Assembly (NCBI GenBank): GCA_013306675.1
Contig: JABLUY010000051.1
Coordinates: forward strand, 1-64,000
DNA length: 64,000 nt
Origin: Thraustochytrium sp. TN22
Taxonomy: Eukaryota; Sar; Bigyra; Thraustochytrida; Thraustochytriidae
Reading direction: 5' to 3'
The notes under the pieces were generated by a model that did no database searches, had not been told where the DNA came from, and saw nothing but the letters and a program-made list of their open reading frames with translations. Both the position numbers and the translations under genes were made by a program. This document shows, one piece after another, positions 19,527-29,593 of this stretch. Positions within the stretch are counted from its first letter, which is position 1. Every line of letters starts with the position of its first letter.

Positions 19527-20645
19527 TCACATGCTTCGCGAGTAAAGCGCGTTGCTTTGCGCCTCTGCGGTACGCTTCTCAAGCTGTTTTGATCCCGGCG
19601 CGTTGACGCGCATAATGTAATTGTATCTCCTGCGAAAGTCGCGACTCTCGTTGAGGGAGCGCAGCGCAAAGTAGTACTTGGCGTAGGCGGCCGCCGAAAT
19701 GAAGAGGTCCCACTGCAGGAGCTTGAGCACGTTGCTCTCGAGTGCGTTGATGCTCTGCAGCGTAAAATGCGGGTAGATACGGGCGAACTCGATGTTCCAG
19801 CTGGAGAGGTCCTGCCACACCTTGGACGCGAGCAGCATGCCGGCAAGCAAAATGGGCCGCCAGTTGGTCGCGAGCAGCTGCACATTGGCGCGCTCCATGA
19901 GGCGCTCGATGTAGATCAGGCAGACTACGCTGCACTCGCTGCTCAGCTCCGCCTCGACGAAGAGGTGGCGCGCGAAAGAGTAGATGCGCTCCACGGAGGG
20001 CACCTCGGGCGTCCGTTCGACCCGCTCCATGCGGTACGGCACCCAGAGAGGCAGGCGCGGCAGGCGCATAAAGGCATAGCGCCACTGCGACTTGAGGTAG
20101 CGGTCTTCGCAGAGCAGGTCGCTGGCGTCGCCGAAGGCGCTGACGTCTAGGCCCAGCGCGCCACGCCAGCGGCCCGGTTCGGCGCCAGCCGCGCCATTGG
20201 CGCCGTTGGCGCCGCCACCACCCACGCTGTCGCCCTCGTTCGCGTCCTCGCCCTCGCCCTCGTCGACGGACACCTCACCGCCCGTGCGATCTGACTCGAA
20301 GCGCGAGAGCCGCGAGCGGTGGCCGACGCTGGCGGCGCCAGCGCCGCCGGCCCCTCGCGAGTCCAGGGACTGGCCGCGGTCGCGCGAGATCTCCTGCATG
20401 TCGGACTCGGACTCGTAGCGCCGCGGCCCTCCGTGCACGTGCAGCGCGCCGCGCGCCGGCCCGCGCGCCTCGCGCGCCAGCCGCCGCCGCTCCGCCACGA
20501 GGATGTGCCTGTGCAGCACCGAGCACGTCCTGCGGAGCACGTCATCGCTATGCAGCTCAAAGATCTTGCGCTCCGACGCCAGGTTGGACATCTCCCCTGC
20601 GCGCTCATTCAGCGGCTTGTACTGCACGTGCCTGGCGTTGCGCAT
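19527..20645 (-). CDS. Cyclin Y-like cyclin
   Basis: 372 aa from MRNARHVQYKPLNER; the frame is open further upstream but only from a non-ATG codon in a GC-rich run. The C-terminal third is a cyclin box of the cyclin Y type: VERIYSFARHLFVEAELSSE, VVCLIYIERLMERANVQLLA, TNWRPILLAGMLLASKVWQD, SSWNIEFARIYP and LQWDLFISAAAYAKYYFALR. The N-terminal half is Ser/Arg/Gly-rich and looks disordered. Cyclin Y proteins activate CDK14/PCTAIRE-type kinases, and animal ones are membrane-tethered by N-myristoylation; this protein has no MG start, so a 5' exon may be missing from my model or anchoring differs. It is convergent with the HEAT gene. Confidence 0.82.
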   Translation of the reverse strand: MRNARHVQYKPLNERAGEMSNLASERKIFELHSDDVLRRTCSVLHRHILVAERRRLAREARGPARGALHVHGGPRRYESESDMQEISRDRGQSLDSRGAGGAGAASVGHRSRLSRFESDRTGGEVSVDEGEGEDANEGDSVGGGGANGANGAAGAEPGRWRGALGLDVSAFGDASDLLCEDRYLKSQWRYAFMRLPRLPLWVPYRMERVERTPEVPSVERIYSFARHLFVEAELSSECSVVCLIYIERLMERANVQLLATNWRPILLAGMLLASKVWQDLSSWNIEFARIYPHFTLQSINALESNVLKLLQWDLFISAAAYAKYYFALRSLNESRDFRRRYNYIMRVNAPGSKQLEKRTAEAQSNALYSRSM

Positions 20646-20805
20646 CGGCCCGAACGTCTCGTACGCCGGCTCGAACTTGGGCTCCCTCGCGCCGCCCGGC
20701 CTGTGCCTCGCCGCGCGCCCGCCGCCCGCGCCGCCCGCGCGCCGCGCCGCGCGCCGCTCGCCCGCGCCGCCGCCCGCGTCCGCGCCCACGCCGCGCGCGC
20801 CCGCG

Positions 20806-20838
<33 letters not shown>

Positions 20839-20852
20839 GCGCCCGCGCCGCC

Positions 20853-20885
<33 letters not shown>

Positions 20886-20959
20886 ACCGCGCCGCCGCCG
20901 CCCGCCGCCATCGCCGCCGCCACGCCGGCCTGCGCCATCGCCGCCGCCCAGATACGCGT

Positions 20960-20995
<36 letters not shown>

Positions 20996-22985
20996 GCCGG
21001 CCGTCCTCCGGCTTGGGGTCCTGGTCAGGGTCCGAGCCGCGCTGCGAGCCGTACTAGTACACGGCGGCCGCCGCAGCCTCGCTCGCGACGCTCTGCGCCT
21101 CGGAATCCTGCCCGGCGCGGCGCGCGCGCTGCGACAGCGGCGGCGCTCCTCGGGTGGCCGAGCGCAGGCCGCGCTGGGAGGGGAAGTCGGGGGCCGGCGG
21201 GCGAGCGGCGGCGCCGCGGTGACGCGTGGGCGGGTCCTGACAGGGGGTGCGCACTTGGGAAGCGGCGCGGGGACGGGGGGCTCGGGAGGTGCGGGGTGCG
21301 GGGACGGGCGAGGGCCGGGGAACCCCGGGGAACTTGAAGTTGAAGGCAGAACGCGCAGAACGCGCAGAATTCGGACTCGGACGACTCGGACTCGGAGTGG
21401 TTGATCGCCCGGCTGCAGCGGCGGCGGCGACGCCATGGAGGCGAGGGAGTGGGAGGGAGGGAGAGAGAGAGAGAGAAATTAGAATAAAGATCAAGTTGAG
21501 GGCGAGGGACGCGGAGAAGGTGGCATTGAAGAAGCGGACGAGAGGTTCGAGAAGCGAGGAAGCGAGTGCCGGCGCGGGACTGGATGCAGTGCAAGAGATC
21601 TTCGGATCGTGGCAGGATGTGGCGACGAAGAAAGCTGCGTGCCAAGAGCGAGACGCAGGCAGTGCAGGGCGAGCGAGGGAAGCCTCGATCGGGGGGGGAC
21701 GCGCAAGCGGCCGGTCGTTCGCTCAGCACGCCGCTCGGCCCGGGAACGGCTGTCAAGCGCGCTGCTCGTCTAAAGTCTCCTCACCGTCAGACTCATAGCT
21801 TAGCATGACAACGGCATTGCGACAACCGCACGAGGGCCGACGAGATTCCCTCTGCTCCGTGCACAGGTCATGAGCCCGGCCATGTACCGATTCAGCTGGT
21901 GCGGAAGCGGGCCGCCCGGACCTGACCAGCGCGCTTGCGTCCGCCGGCGCTCTGAATCGCTTGCAGACGGCCGTTCACGCTGTTGACCGATGCCGGCCGA
22001 AGTGAAAAGCGCCGCGTAGTGTGAGCAGACGCAGGGCACGTGAGCGTCTGCGGCAGGCACGTTGTGAGCTCATGATGATACAACGCAAGATGGTCCTCAT
22101 GTGCATCGAAGAGCAAGCAAGCAGCAGCTCGTTCAGCAAAGCAACCGGCTGCGTTGCGTAGCTACGACGTGTCCTGAGTTTGAATAGCCTAGTAGGCTAT
22201 GGTGAGGGCCCGGGTACTCGACTCTCGAGGTCAAAGTTGACCAACGGCGAAAGGGTGATGTCCCGAGTCGCCGCACCGGGTCCGGCGGGCTCGGGCTGGC
22301 GTTGTGCTTTTCACTTTACGAAAAGCTCTGACGGCCATGCCGAGATCTTGATCGGCCGTGTGGTGGGACCGAGATGCGGCGAACCTGGAAGCAGATGCGA
22401 TTGCAGTCATGCGGCCATGCCAGTGGTTGCCCATTATCTCAGCCTGGCAGGCTGACTGTGAGAGGGAGGTCGCATGTAACCGCAGGTGCCTGCGCGGCAA
22501 ATCGACGATCTCCCGGGAGAGGGTGCGAGACTTTTGCGCGCGACTCGCTGGCGCGCTTTGCCCGACGAGGATCTCACTGCCCAAGTCGCAGCGAGGACCG
22601 CGCAAGGATACAGAGCGATCGCGTGGCGCGACGCGCTGGCGCGATTCGCTTGGAGAGGATCTCGTCGTGCAACCAGGTCGCGACGGGACGTTTCCGGCTG
22701 CAAAGAAAGGCCCGCTGGTCGATCCGCTCGTGCACGCACAATCTGCGATGGTCCGCATGGAAGACTCCTCCGCGGCGCGCAAATGGTCCCGCATCGGCCG
22801 TCGGACGCTTTGAGTCACAAGGTGAATGATGCATGAACTCGCTTGTGGCTGGCACACCGATTCGTCGCCCCGACCCGGGCAGCAGCAAACCTGCAACCTG
22901 AAAAGCCAAAGCCAAAACCAAAGCCGAAGCCAGAGCCGGAGCACGCCAAGCACTCTTCAACTTTCGCAGCCTCTCAGCCCGCAAG
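20646..22985. other. 2.3-kb gene-poor, repeat-rich region
   Basis: 20820-20882 is (GCC)n-like and 20960-20993 is (CTGC)n. 21440-21480 is GA-rich. About 22542-22690 holds two degenerate copies of an 88-bp unit sharing ctggcgcg and gaggatctc words. No ORF has recognisable protein features. The region includes the promoters of the cyclin Y-like and spondin-N genes. Confidence 0.55.
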
Positions 22986-23795
22986 ATGATGACCAAGCTC
23001 GCGTGGATGGCCGTCGTAGCGGCGCTCTGCCTCGTCAAGGGCACGGCGGCAATGGAGATGGACCAGGACGACGTGCTCGGCCGTGAGCTGGCCAAGGTGG
23101 GCCGCAACGGCTACACGTGCCCGGAGGGCACGAAGCCGCGGCGCTACCGCCCGAACAAGTTCAAGCACTGCGACTGCCCGAGCGGATACGAGCGCGACGA
23201 TGACGCGGAGAACTGCTTCAAGACGTTCAACGTGACCATCAACAACCTGTCGTACCGGCAGGACTTCTCGCCCATCCTCGTGGTGATCCACGGCCCGGAC
23301 GCGACGCCCATCTTCACGCCCAACATGCCGGCCTCCGATGGCCTCCGCCTGATCGCCGAGGGCGGTGACGCCACGATGCTGCAGGCGTACTACGAGAACG
23401 CCACCGACGTCCTGTCTTCCGCGATCATGACTCCGCTCATCTTCCCGGGCATGGGCGTGACGGTGACGGTGCGCGCGACGGCGGCGCAGCACCGCATCTC
23501 GACGGCAAACATGTGCGGCAACACCAACGACTGCTTCGTGTCGCTCAACAGCGTCCCTCTGTACGACGGCTACATGACTGGCCTCCCAGGCTGGGACGCC
23601 GGCACGGAGGCCAACACCGAGTCCTGCACTGACGTGCCGGGCCCGGCCTGCCCCATGGGCAGCGGCAACGCCCAGGTCGAGGAGGGCGCGGAGGGCTTCG
23701 TCCACGTGCATCGCGGCATTCAGGGCATTGCTGACCTCAGCGGTGACTATGACTGGCGCAACCCGATTGCCGATGTCTACGTGACCGAGGTCTAA
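22986..23795 (+). CDS. Secreted spondin-N domain protein
   Basis: 269 aa. An N-terminal signal peptide (MMTKLAWMAVVAALCLVKGTAA) is followed by a short Cys-containing EGF-like stretch (YTCPEGTKPRRYRPNKFKHC, then CDCPSGYERDDD) and a spondin-N domain: FNVTINNLSYRQDFSPILVV, MPASDGLRLIAEGGDATMLQ, NTNDCFVSLNSVPLYDG, WDAGTEANTES and EGFVHVHRGIQGIADLS ending at DYDWRNPIADVYV. This domain is found in animal spondins and many bacterial and protist secreted proteins and is a C2-like beta sandwich. No transmembrane segment or GPI signal is seen, so it is probably extracellular or lumenal. A short polypyrimidine-rich leader precedes the ATG. Confidence 0.88.
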   Translation: MMTKLAWMAVVAALCLVKGTAAMEMDQDDVLGRELAKVGRNGYTCPEGTKPRRYRPNKFKHCDCPSGYERDDDAENCFKTFNVTINNLSYRQDFSPILVVIHGPDATPIFTPNMPASDGLRLIAEGGDATMLQAYYENATDVLSSAIMTPLIFPGMGVTVTVRATAAQHRISTANMCGNTNDCFVSLNSVPLYDGYMTGLPGWDAGTEANTESCTDVPGPACPMGSGNAQVEEGAEGFVHVHRGIQGIADLSGDYDWRNPIADVYVTEV

Positions 23796-23996
23796 GGCGT
23801 CGGAGCAAGACATTCCATTGTCTCGTCTCAGGGCGAGCTAGCCTAGCCAAGTTTCCCTCCGCAAGGAGAGAGCCCACCGAATCAATTTTTAGAGCAGCAG
23901 TTCCAGGTCTTTGTCTTGCTTCTACCGGGTGGTGGGTACCACCACCCTTTTACACACGTACATACAAGCACCAGCCGCCGAGCGCGCTGAAACTCG

Positions 23997-24449
23997 TCAC
24001 TTGGGGCGGAAGGGACATGCCGTGAAGCTGTCGCCATGGCGCTTGTAGACTGGGTTGTAGTCGAAGGCCTTGATCAGCAGCTGCACGCCGCGCTGATGCT
24101 GGCTCTTGGCGGCCTCGTAGAGGTCATGAATGTCGTTGGACAGCTCGCTGTAGTTGCGCTCGAACGGGCCTATGCCCTTGTCGAAGCCCTTGGCCCACTT
24201 GCCGGACTCCTCAAGGTGGCCCGTCAGGTGCGCGCGCTGGCGCTGCAGCAGCGCCATCTCATCCTCTAGCTCCTTCTTGCCGATACGGTCCGCCTTGATC
24301 TCTTGCTGCAACTCCTTGAGCTGCCCGCGCAGCACCGCGATCGTGTTGCCCAGCTCGCTCGCGTTCTTGCCCAACGCCTCCGCCTCGCGTTGCTGCGCCC
24401 GCCGCTGCTGAGGCGTGCCCCGCGCTGGCACCAGCGCGCGACCCGCCAT
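23997..24449 (-). CDS. Small coiled-coil protein, possibly ciliary
   Basis: 150 aa from MAGRALVPARG. The frame continues upstream to a GTG but has no earlier ATG, so a 5' exon cannot be excluded. Residues about 15-85 form a heptad-rich coiled coil (LGNTIAVLRGQLKELQQEIK, KKELEDEMALLQRQRAHL). The C-terminal part is compact: FERNYSELSNDIHDLYEAAK, then VQLLIKAFDYNPVYKRHGDS and FTACPFRPK. That tail has the look of conserved axonemal coiled-coil proteins, but I cannot name the family. The dynein gene in this window shows that the organism has cilia. Confidence 0.65.
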   Translation of the reverse strand: MAGRALVPARGTPQQRRAQQREAEALGKNASELGNTIAVLRGQLKELQQEIKADRIGKKELEDEMALLQRQRAHLTGHLEESGKWAKGFDKGIGPFERNYSELSNDIHDLYEAAKSQHQRGVQLLIKAFDYNPVYKRHGDSFTACPFRPK

Positions 24450-25686
24450 GCTCGCTGGCGCCTGCTGTCTGGCGACCCGCGCTTCCACTCCTCAGGCACG
24501 AACCGGTCGATGCCGGCGTCAATGGCAATGCCGCCAAAGCCGCCCAAGAACCTCAACACGACGGTCACTCTGCAAGGACACTCTGTGCGAATAACGGATC
24601 CTTCGCGTTGTTCCTGTGCCGAGTGAGCTGTTCCTTTGCCGAGCGAGCTGAAGGGAGAGATGGGCGCGGCCACGGCGCTCTCTCCCCTGGGGACAACCAC
24701 AAGCAGCAGACGCTGACTGGCATGACCGTACAGTGAGAGGCCACGTCGCGGGAAACCATCGTGTGCGTGAAGATGAAGCTGGATGTCGCGGAGATTCTGC
24801 GCGCCAAAAACTTCGTTCTGAAATGCACGAGGGGAGCCGATGAAGATGAAGGGTGCGACCAAGGCGTTTTCAAAGTCAGCTACCGCATGGGCCACCTCAT
24901 GGGCTGCTCTGCTCACTCGAACCGTCTCGGTCACCGGTAGAAAGGCCGGGATCGTTGCTGTAGGAACAGCCACAAGGCCGCAGGAACTCGACAATACAAA
25001 CATTACATTAGTTACTGCGACGTGCTCACATTGACAACTTGGCCTCTCTAATCCTCTGAACAGATGAGCCAATCCTGCGGTCGCAGCAGCGACGACGACT
25101 ACCTGCATGCACGGCGAGTCGCAGCGCGCATGCGCACGATCTCGAAGTCACGGATGCAGACGCACAGCGCAATGCATTCGGCGCATCAAAAGGCTAGCAG
25201 CACGCGCCAGCCCCAAGTTGGGTCCCTGCAAGCGGACCACTGCTCTCTTTCGCTCTTCGACACCGCATTGCATGCAGCCAGCAGAGAGCCCTCGCATTCC
25301 AAAGCCCACTTGACTCGGATCGTCCGCGGCGCCCGAGTGCGTCCGGCTAGGATGAGTTGCTCGGAGTGGCCTTCCGAGTCAAGTTCATCCCGGGGCCGAT
25401 GCGGGCGATGGCATTGGCATGCACTGCATCCAGCCCAGGGTGGCAGGGTCCTCGCTGCACTGCACTCGCCTCATCACTCCCAGCGTCGCCGTGATGACAA
25501 TGATCGCACCGCGACAAATCGTAAATCAAGAGTCCGAGCCGCGCGCGAAGAAACGCGCCGGCGCGCGAGGGGCCGCGCTCGCGGCGACGGGTGGCGCGGG
25601 CGGCGCACTGGCAGGCGCGCGCGCGGCGCGGCGCGGCACGGCACGGCACGGCACGGAGCAAGCGGCGTACGCGCATCACGACGGCA
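24450..25686. other. Intergenic region, no supported gene
   Basis: About 1.2 kb, less GC-rich between 24550 and 25300. A minus-strand open frame (up to 25108) contains HEVAH but nothing else of a metalloprotease and overlaps the coiled-coil gene in another frame. It contains the upstream regions of both flanking genes; 25630-25660 has a cggcacggcacgg tandem run. Confidence 0.5.
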
Positions 25687-28320
25687 ATGGAGGAGGCGGG
25701 GCGGCCGCTGCTGCAGTCGGGCGGCGCGCAGCAGCAAAACCCGGCGCCGGGCGTGGAGGAGGAGAAGGAGGACGAGGCCCGCCTCCAGCGGCTTGAGCAT
25801 CAGCAGGAGATCCAGCACCAGCACCAGCACCAGCAGAGGCTGTTCGAGCGGCGCGGGCAGCAGCAGACACGGAGTCGAGGCGCAAGGGCAAGCGACAGCG
25901 GGCGAGAGCTAGACAGCGGCGCGATGGGCCACAGCGGCAGGGGCGGGCATTTGGAGCCGCTGCTGGCGGACCAAGGCGGGCTTGGGCTAAATGGGCCCCG
26001 GCGCAAGTGGAACCTGGCGTGGCCGAGCGAAGAGAATGCCTCGTGCTTCTCGCGACTGGTGACAAGGATGCGGCGGCATTGGAACTCGCTACGCACACCC
26101 AACATCGAGGAAGGCCTTGACTTCGACGACAGCATGAACTCGCTGCACTCGCAGAAGCTGGCGGATATGTCCAGCCTGACGGGCGTCTTCAGCCATCCGG
26201 AGGCCATTCGCTGGCTGACGGCGCTCATCATTGCGCTCATCGTGGGCTGCCTCGCTATTATCGTGGACGTTTGCGTGGAGGCGCTCTCCGGACACAAGTG
26301 GGACGCGATGGACGACGCGCTGGAGACCGACGGTCCAGCGGCAGCCTTCATGCGGTACGCCGGCTATAACCTGCTCTTCGTGGGCATCTCCACCACGCTT
26401 GTCGCGCTGCTGGAGAAGCGCGCCGCCGGCAGCGGTGTGCCGGCCATCAAGGCGACGCTGAATGGGCGAAAGATCCACCGTGCTATCTCGTTGCGCACGC
26501 TCATCAGCAAGCTGATCGGTGTTATTTGCAGCACGTCCGGCGCACTCGTGCTGGGAAAGGAAGGCCCGATGATGCACGCGGGTGCCATCGTGGGGTCCAT
26601 CGTGTCGCAAGGTCGCGACGACCTGTACTCGTTTGGCTTTGACATCTTCTCCTTCCGCAGCGACAAGGAGAAGCGGTCCTTCATCTCCATCGGCTGTGCG
26701 TGCGGCGTGGCCGCGGCCTTCTCGGCGCCTCTGGGTGGCGTCCTCTTCGTCATCGAGGAGGCCGCCTCGTACTGGAGCGTCAAGCTGACGTGGCAGACCT
26801 TCTTTGCGACCATGGCCTGCGCGTCCTTTGTTGATGTTGTGCTCTCGGGCGTCAAGGACACGGCTGCCTGGGGCGTCATGTCGCAGTCCGCCGTGGTCTC
26901 CTTTGGCAGCTTCGAGGGTGCCTCGCGCGATCCGTGCTACCCGCATCAGCCGGGCTACCGTTTCATGCAGCTGCCCATCTTCGTGCTCATTGGTACAATC
27001 GGCGGCCTGCTTGGCGCGGCCTTCAACGCGACCAACCTCTACATTGCGCGCTTCCGCCAAAAGTACATTGTCGACCCGCGCCTGCGCTGGCTCGAGGCTC
27101 TCCTCGTGTCCATCCTCACGTCGGTCGTCTTTTTTGGCATGGCTACGGTCTATCCGTGCCGCCGCGTGGAGGATGTGCACTACACATCGTGGGGCGGCGA
27201 CGCTCCCATCGTGCCGGTGAACGGGACCTGCCCACAGGTCGCCATGTCGGGCCGTCTCTGCGAGGACGGCTATGTGAATGATGCGGAGACACTCATTCTC
27301 TCGTCGCTTGACGCCGCCGTGCGTCGCCTCTTCCACAGCCAGGCCATCTTCGAGTGGCCAGCGCTGCTGCTCTTTGGCATCACCGCCTTTGTCCTGGCGT
27401 GCATCACGTACGGTACGGCGCAGCCCTCGGGCCTCTTTGTGCCAACCATCCTCACAGGCGCCGCCATCTTTCGCGCGCTTGGCCAGCTGCTCTGGAGCAT
27501 GGACGATGGTGTCTTCAAGGAAATGTTCGGCACCATCGACCCTGGTACCTATGCGCTTATCGGCGGCGGCGCCGTCCTCAGTGGAGTCACGCGCATGACC
27601 ATCTCCATCGTCGTCATTTGCCTCGAGTGCTCCCAGAGTATCAACTATGCGGTCCCGCTCATGCTCACGATCATGACGGCCAAGCTCGTTGGTGACCACT
27701 TCACGCGCGGCCTGTACGATTCGTACATTGAGCTGGACGGCGTGCTCTTCCTCGAGGATGAGCCACCCGAAGCTGCGCACAAGACGCGCGTGCGCGACAT
27801 TATGGTCACCGATGTCAAGTGCTTCAATCTCTTTGAACGCGTCGGCGACATCCTGCAGACGCTTCAGGACTGCTCGCACAATGGCTTCCCTGTCGTGTCC
27901 AACATTTATGTGCCGCGCCGCCACCGCATGTCACGCCAGCACAGCAGCCACGACCAGCAGCATCAGCAGCCGTCCCCGGCCGCGGGGCCGCGAGGCACGA
28001 TGCGTCCGCATCTCTCCGCGGAGCACCAGCTCTTCGGGGACGACCCGTCGCTCGGCCGCCAGCTTTTTAGCATGCGCAGCCTCAGCGGGCGTTCCGACTT
28101 TGACTTTGACCTCTCCTTTGGCCTCAGCGGACGCGCTGGCAGCGGCGGCGGCCAGCGTACGCGCCCGACCATTGGCGGCAGCGGCAGCGGCAGCAACAAC
28201 GTCAACAACAGCAGCCAGACCAGCATCGGCAGTGGCCGCTCCACTCGGCGGCCGCGGCGGTCCTGGAGCGTGCGCGGCGAGGGCGCGAGCCCGCTCTCAC
28301 GCGCCTCGGGAAGCGCGGGC

Positions 28321-28355
<35 letters not shown>

Positions 28356-29217
28356 CGGGCTCGACGACGACGCCAACGAGCTGCGCGGCATGGGCATCTT
28401 CGAGGGCACGGTCCTGCGCAGCGAGCTTCTCATTCTGCTTTACGAGCGCGTGTTCATGGATGACAACCTGCCCGCTGAGGACCGCCTCAAGCGCAAGGGT
28501 GCCACCATCCATTGGCGCGAATTTTTGCGCCACTATCCGCGGTCACCGAGCATTCGCGATGTGCTGAGCCGCCTCACTGAGGAGGACATGGAGCGCGTCG
28601 TTGACCTACGTCCGTATCTGAACGCGGGCGCTCTCACCGTACACCACTCGGTCTATGTCTCCCGCGTGCACCAGCTCTTCCGCCAGCTCGGCCTGCGCCA
28701 CCTCACCATTGTCAACACCAGTAACATGGTGGTTGGCATTGTCACGAGGTACCAGCTTCACCAACTGGAGCACGGGGCGCACGAAGGTCACGACGCCAAC
28801 CCCCACGACGTGCTGCAAGCGCCGCAGGCCGGTACCCCCCACCCGGCACGAGTCGCTCCGGAGGCCGGAGCGACCGAGGAGCACGAGCGCCAGCGGGCGC
28901 CGCCCGTGCTGGTGGTGGAGGACGGTGAGGAGCCTCTCGCGGAGAGTAGCGCCACCGTAGCGGACGCCGATGCCCAGCGCGACGACCTCTCCAACGACGG
29001 CGTGAGCGAGCGCGAGCCGACCTCGGGGGCCGCGGGCGGCGAGCAGTCCGGCAACGACAACGATGGCGACGGCGAGGACAACGACAACGAGGAGGAGGAC
29101 GACGACGACGACGACGACACGGCCAGTCAGGCCGGCATCATGCCGCCATCTGTACGCGATGAGTTTTCTTGGCGCCGCCTTGCGACCAAGCGCAGCCAGC
29201 GCAGCGTACAACAGTGA
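25687..29217 (+). CDS. CLC-6/7-type chloride/proton exchanger
   Basis: 1176 aa from MEEAGRPLLQSGG. The N-terminal 150 residues are hydrophilic and Gln-rich with a possible acidic dileucine signal. The membrane core has all three CLC signatures: GSGVP with S249 (Ser predicts chloride rather than nitrate), GKEGP with gating glutamate E292, and GGVLFVIEEA with the proton glutamate at E357/E358, which marks an exchanger rather than a channel. PSGLFVPTIL and NYAVPLMLTIMTAKL follow. The cytosolic CBS pair is unusual: CBS1 (from about 700) is split after HNGFPVVSN by about 160 low-complexity residues (742-901, including a Gly run) before GTVLRSELLILLYERVF; CBS2 is at about 970-1027. The tail is acidic. 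It is probably on an endosomal, lysosomal or contractile vacuole membrane. It is convergent with NAA15. Confidence 0.9.
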
Positions 29218-29593
29218 GAGTGACAGACAGACAGCGGAGACTGGTACGGCTCTTCAGCACACACTGTGAACTGCACCGACGATGGCAAGCTAAGGACAAA
29301 GATCTGCCGATATCAGGAGATGGAGAAGGAAAACAGTTTTGTTTGCACAGTTGATGTTGAGTCAAATGACTCGGAATGAGACAGACAGAAGAAAAAACTT
29401 CGCGCCGGGCTGGTGGCCGGGAAGGCAAGTAGTTCATCAAATTGAAGTTGTTGCGTGGGAGGAGGAAGATGGATCACACACGCGCTCGTTAAGCGGCGGC
29501 CTCCTCATTTATGCCGCCGTGAGCGTCTCTCGTCAAGGGCCAGCGTGCGTGCCAGAGCGAGCGCACGCTGATTCGGCTCACACGCATGGTCGA
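29218..29593. other. Convergent 3' intergenic spacer
   Basis: 376 bp between the stop codons of the CLC and NAA15 genes. It must hold both polyadenylation regions. No gene and no clear AATAAA on either strand. Confidence 0.5.

Noticed and set aside
19102-19530. Cys/Leu/Ser/Val-rich ORFs
   Set aside because: They are translations of the CAGA microsatellite complement.
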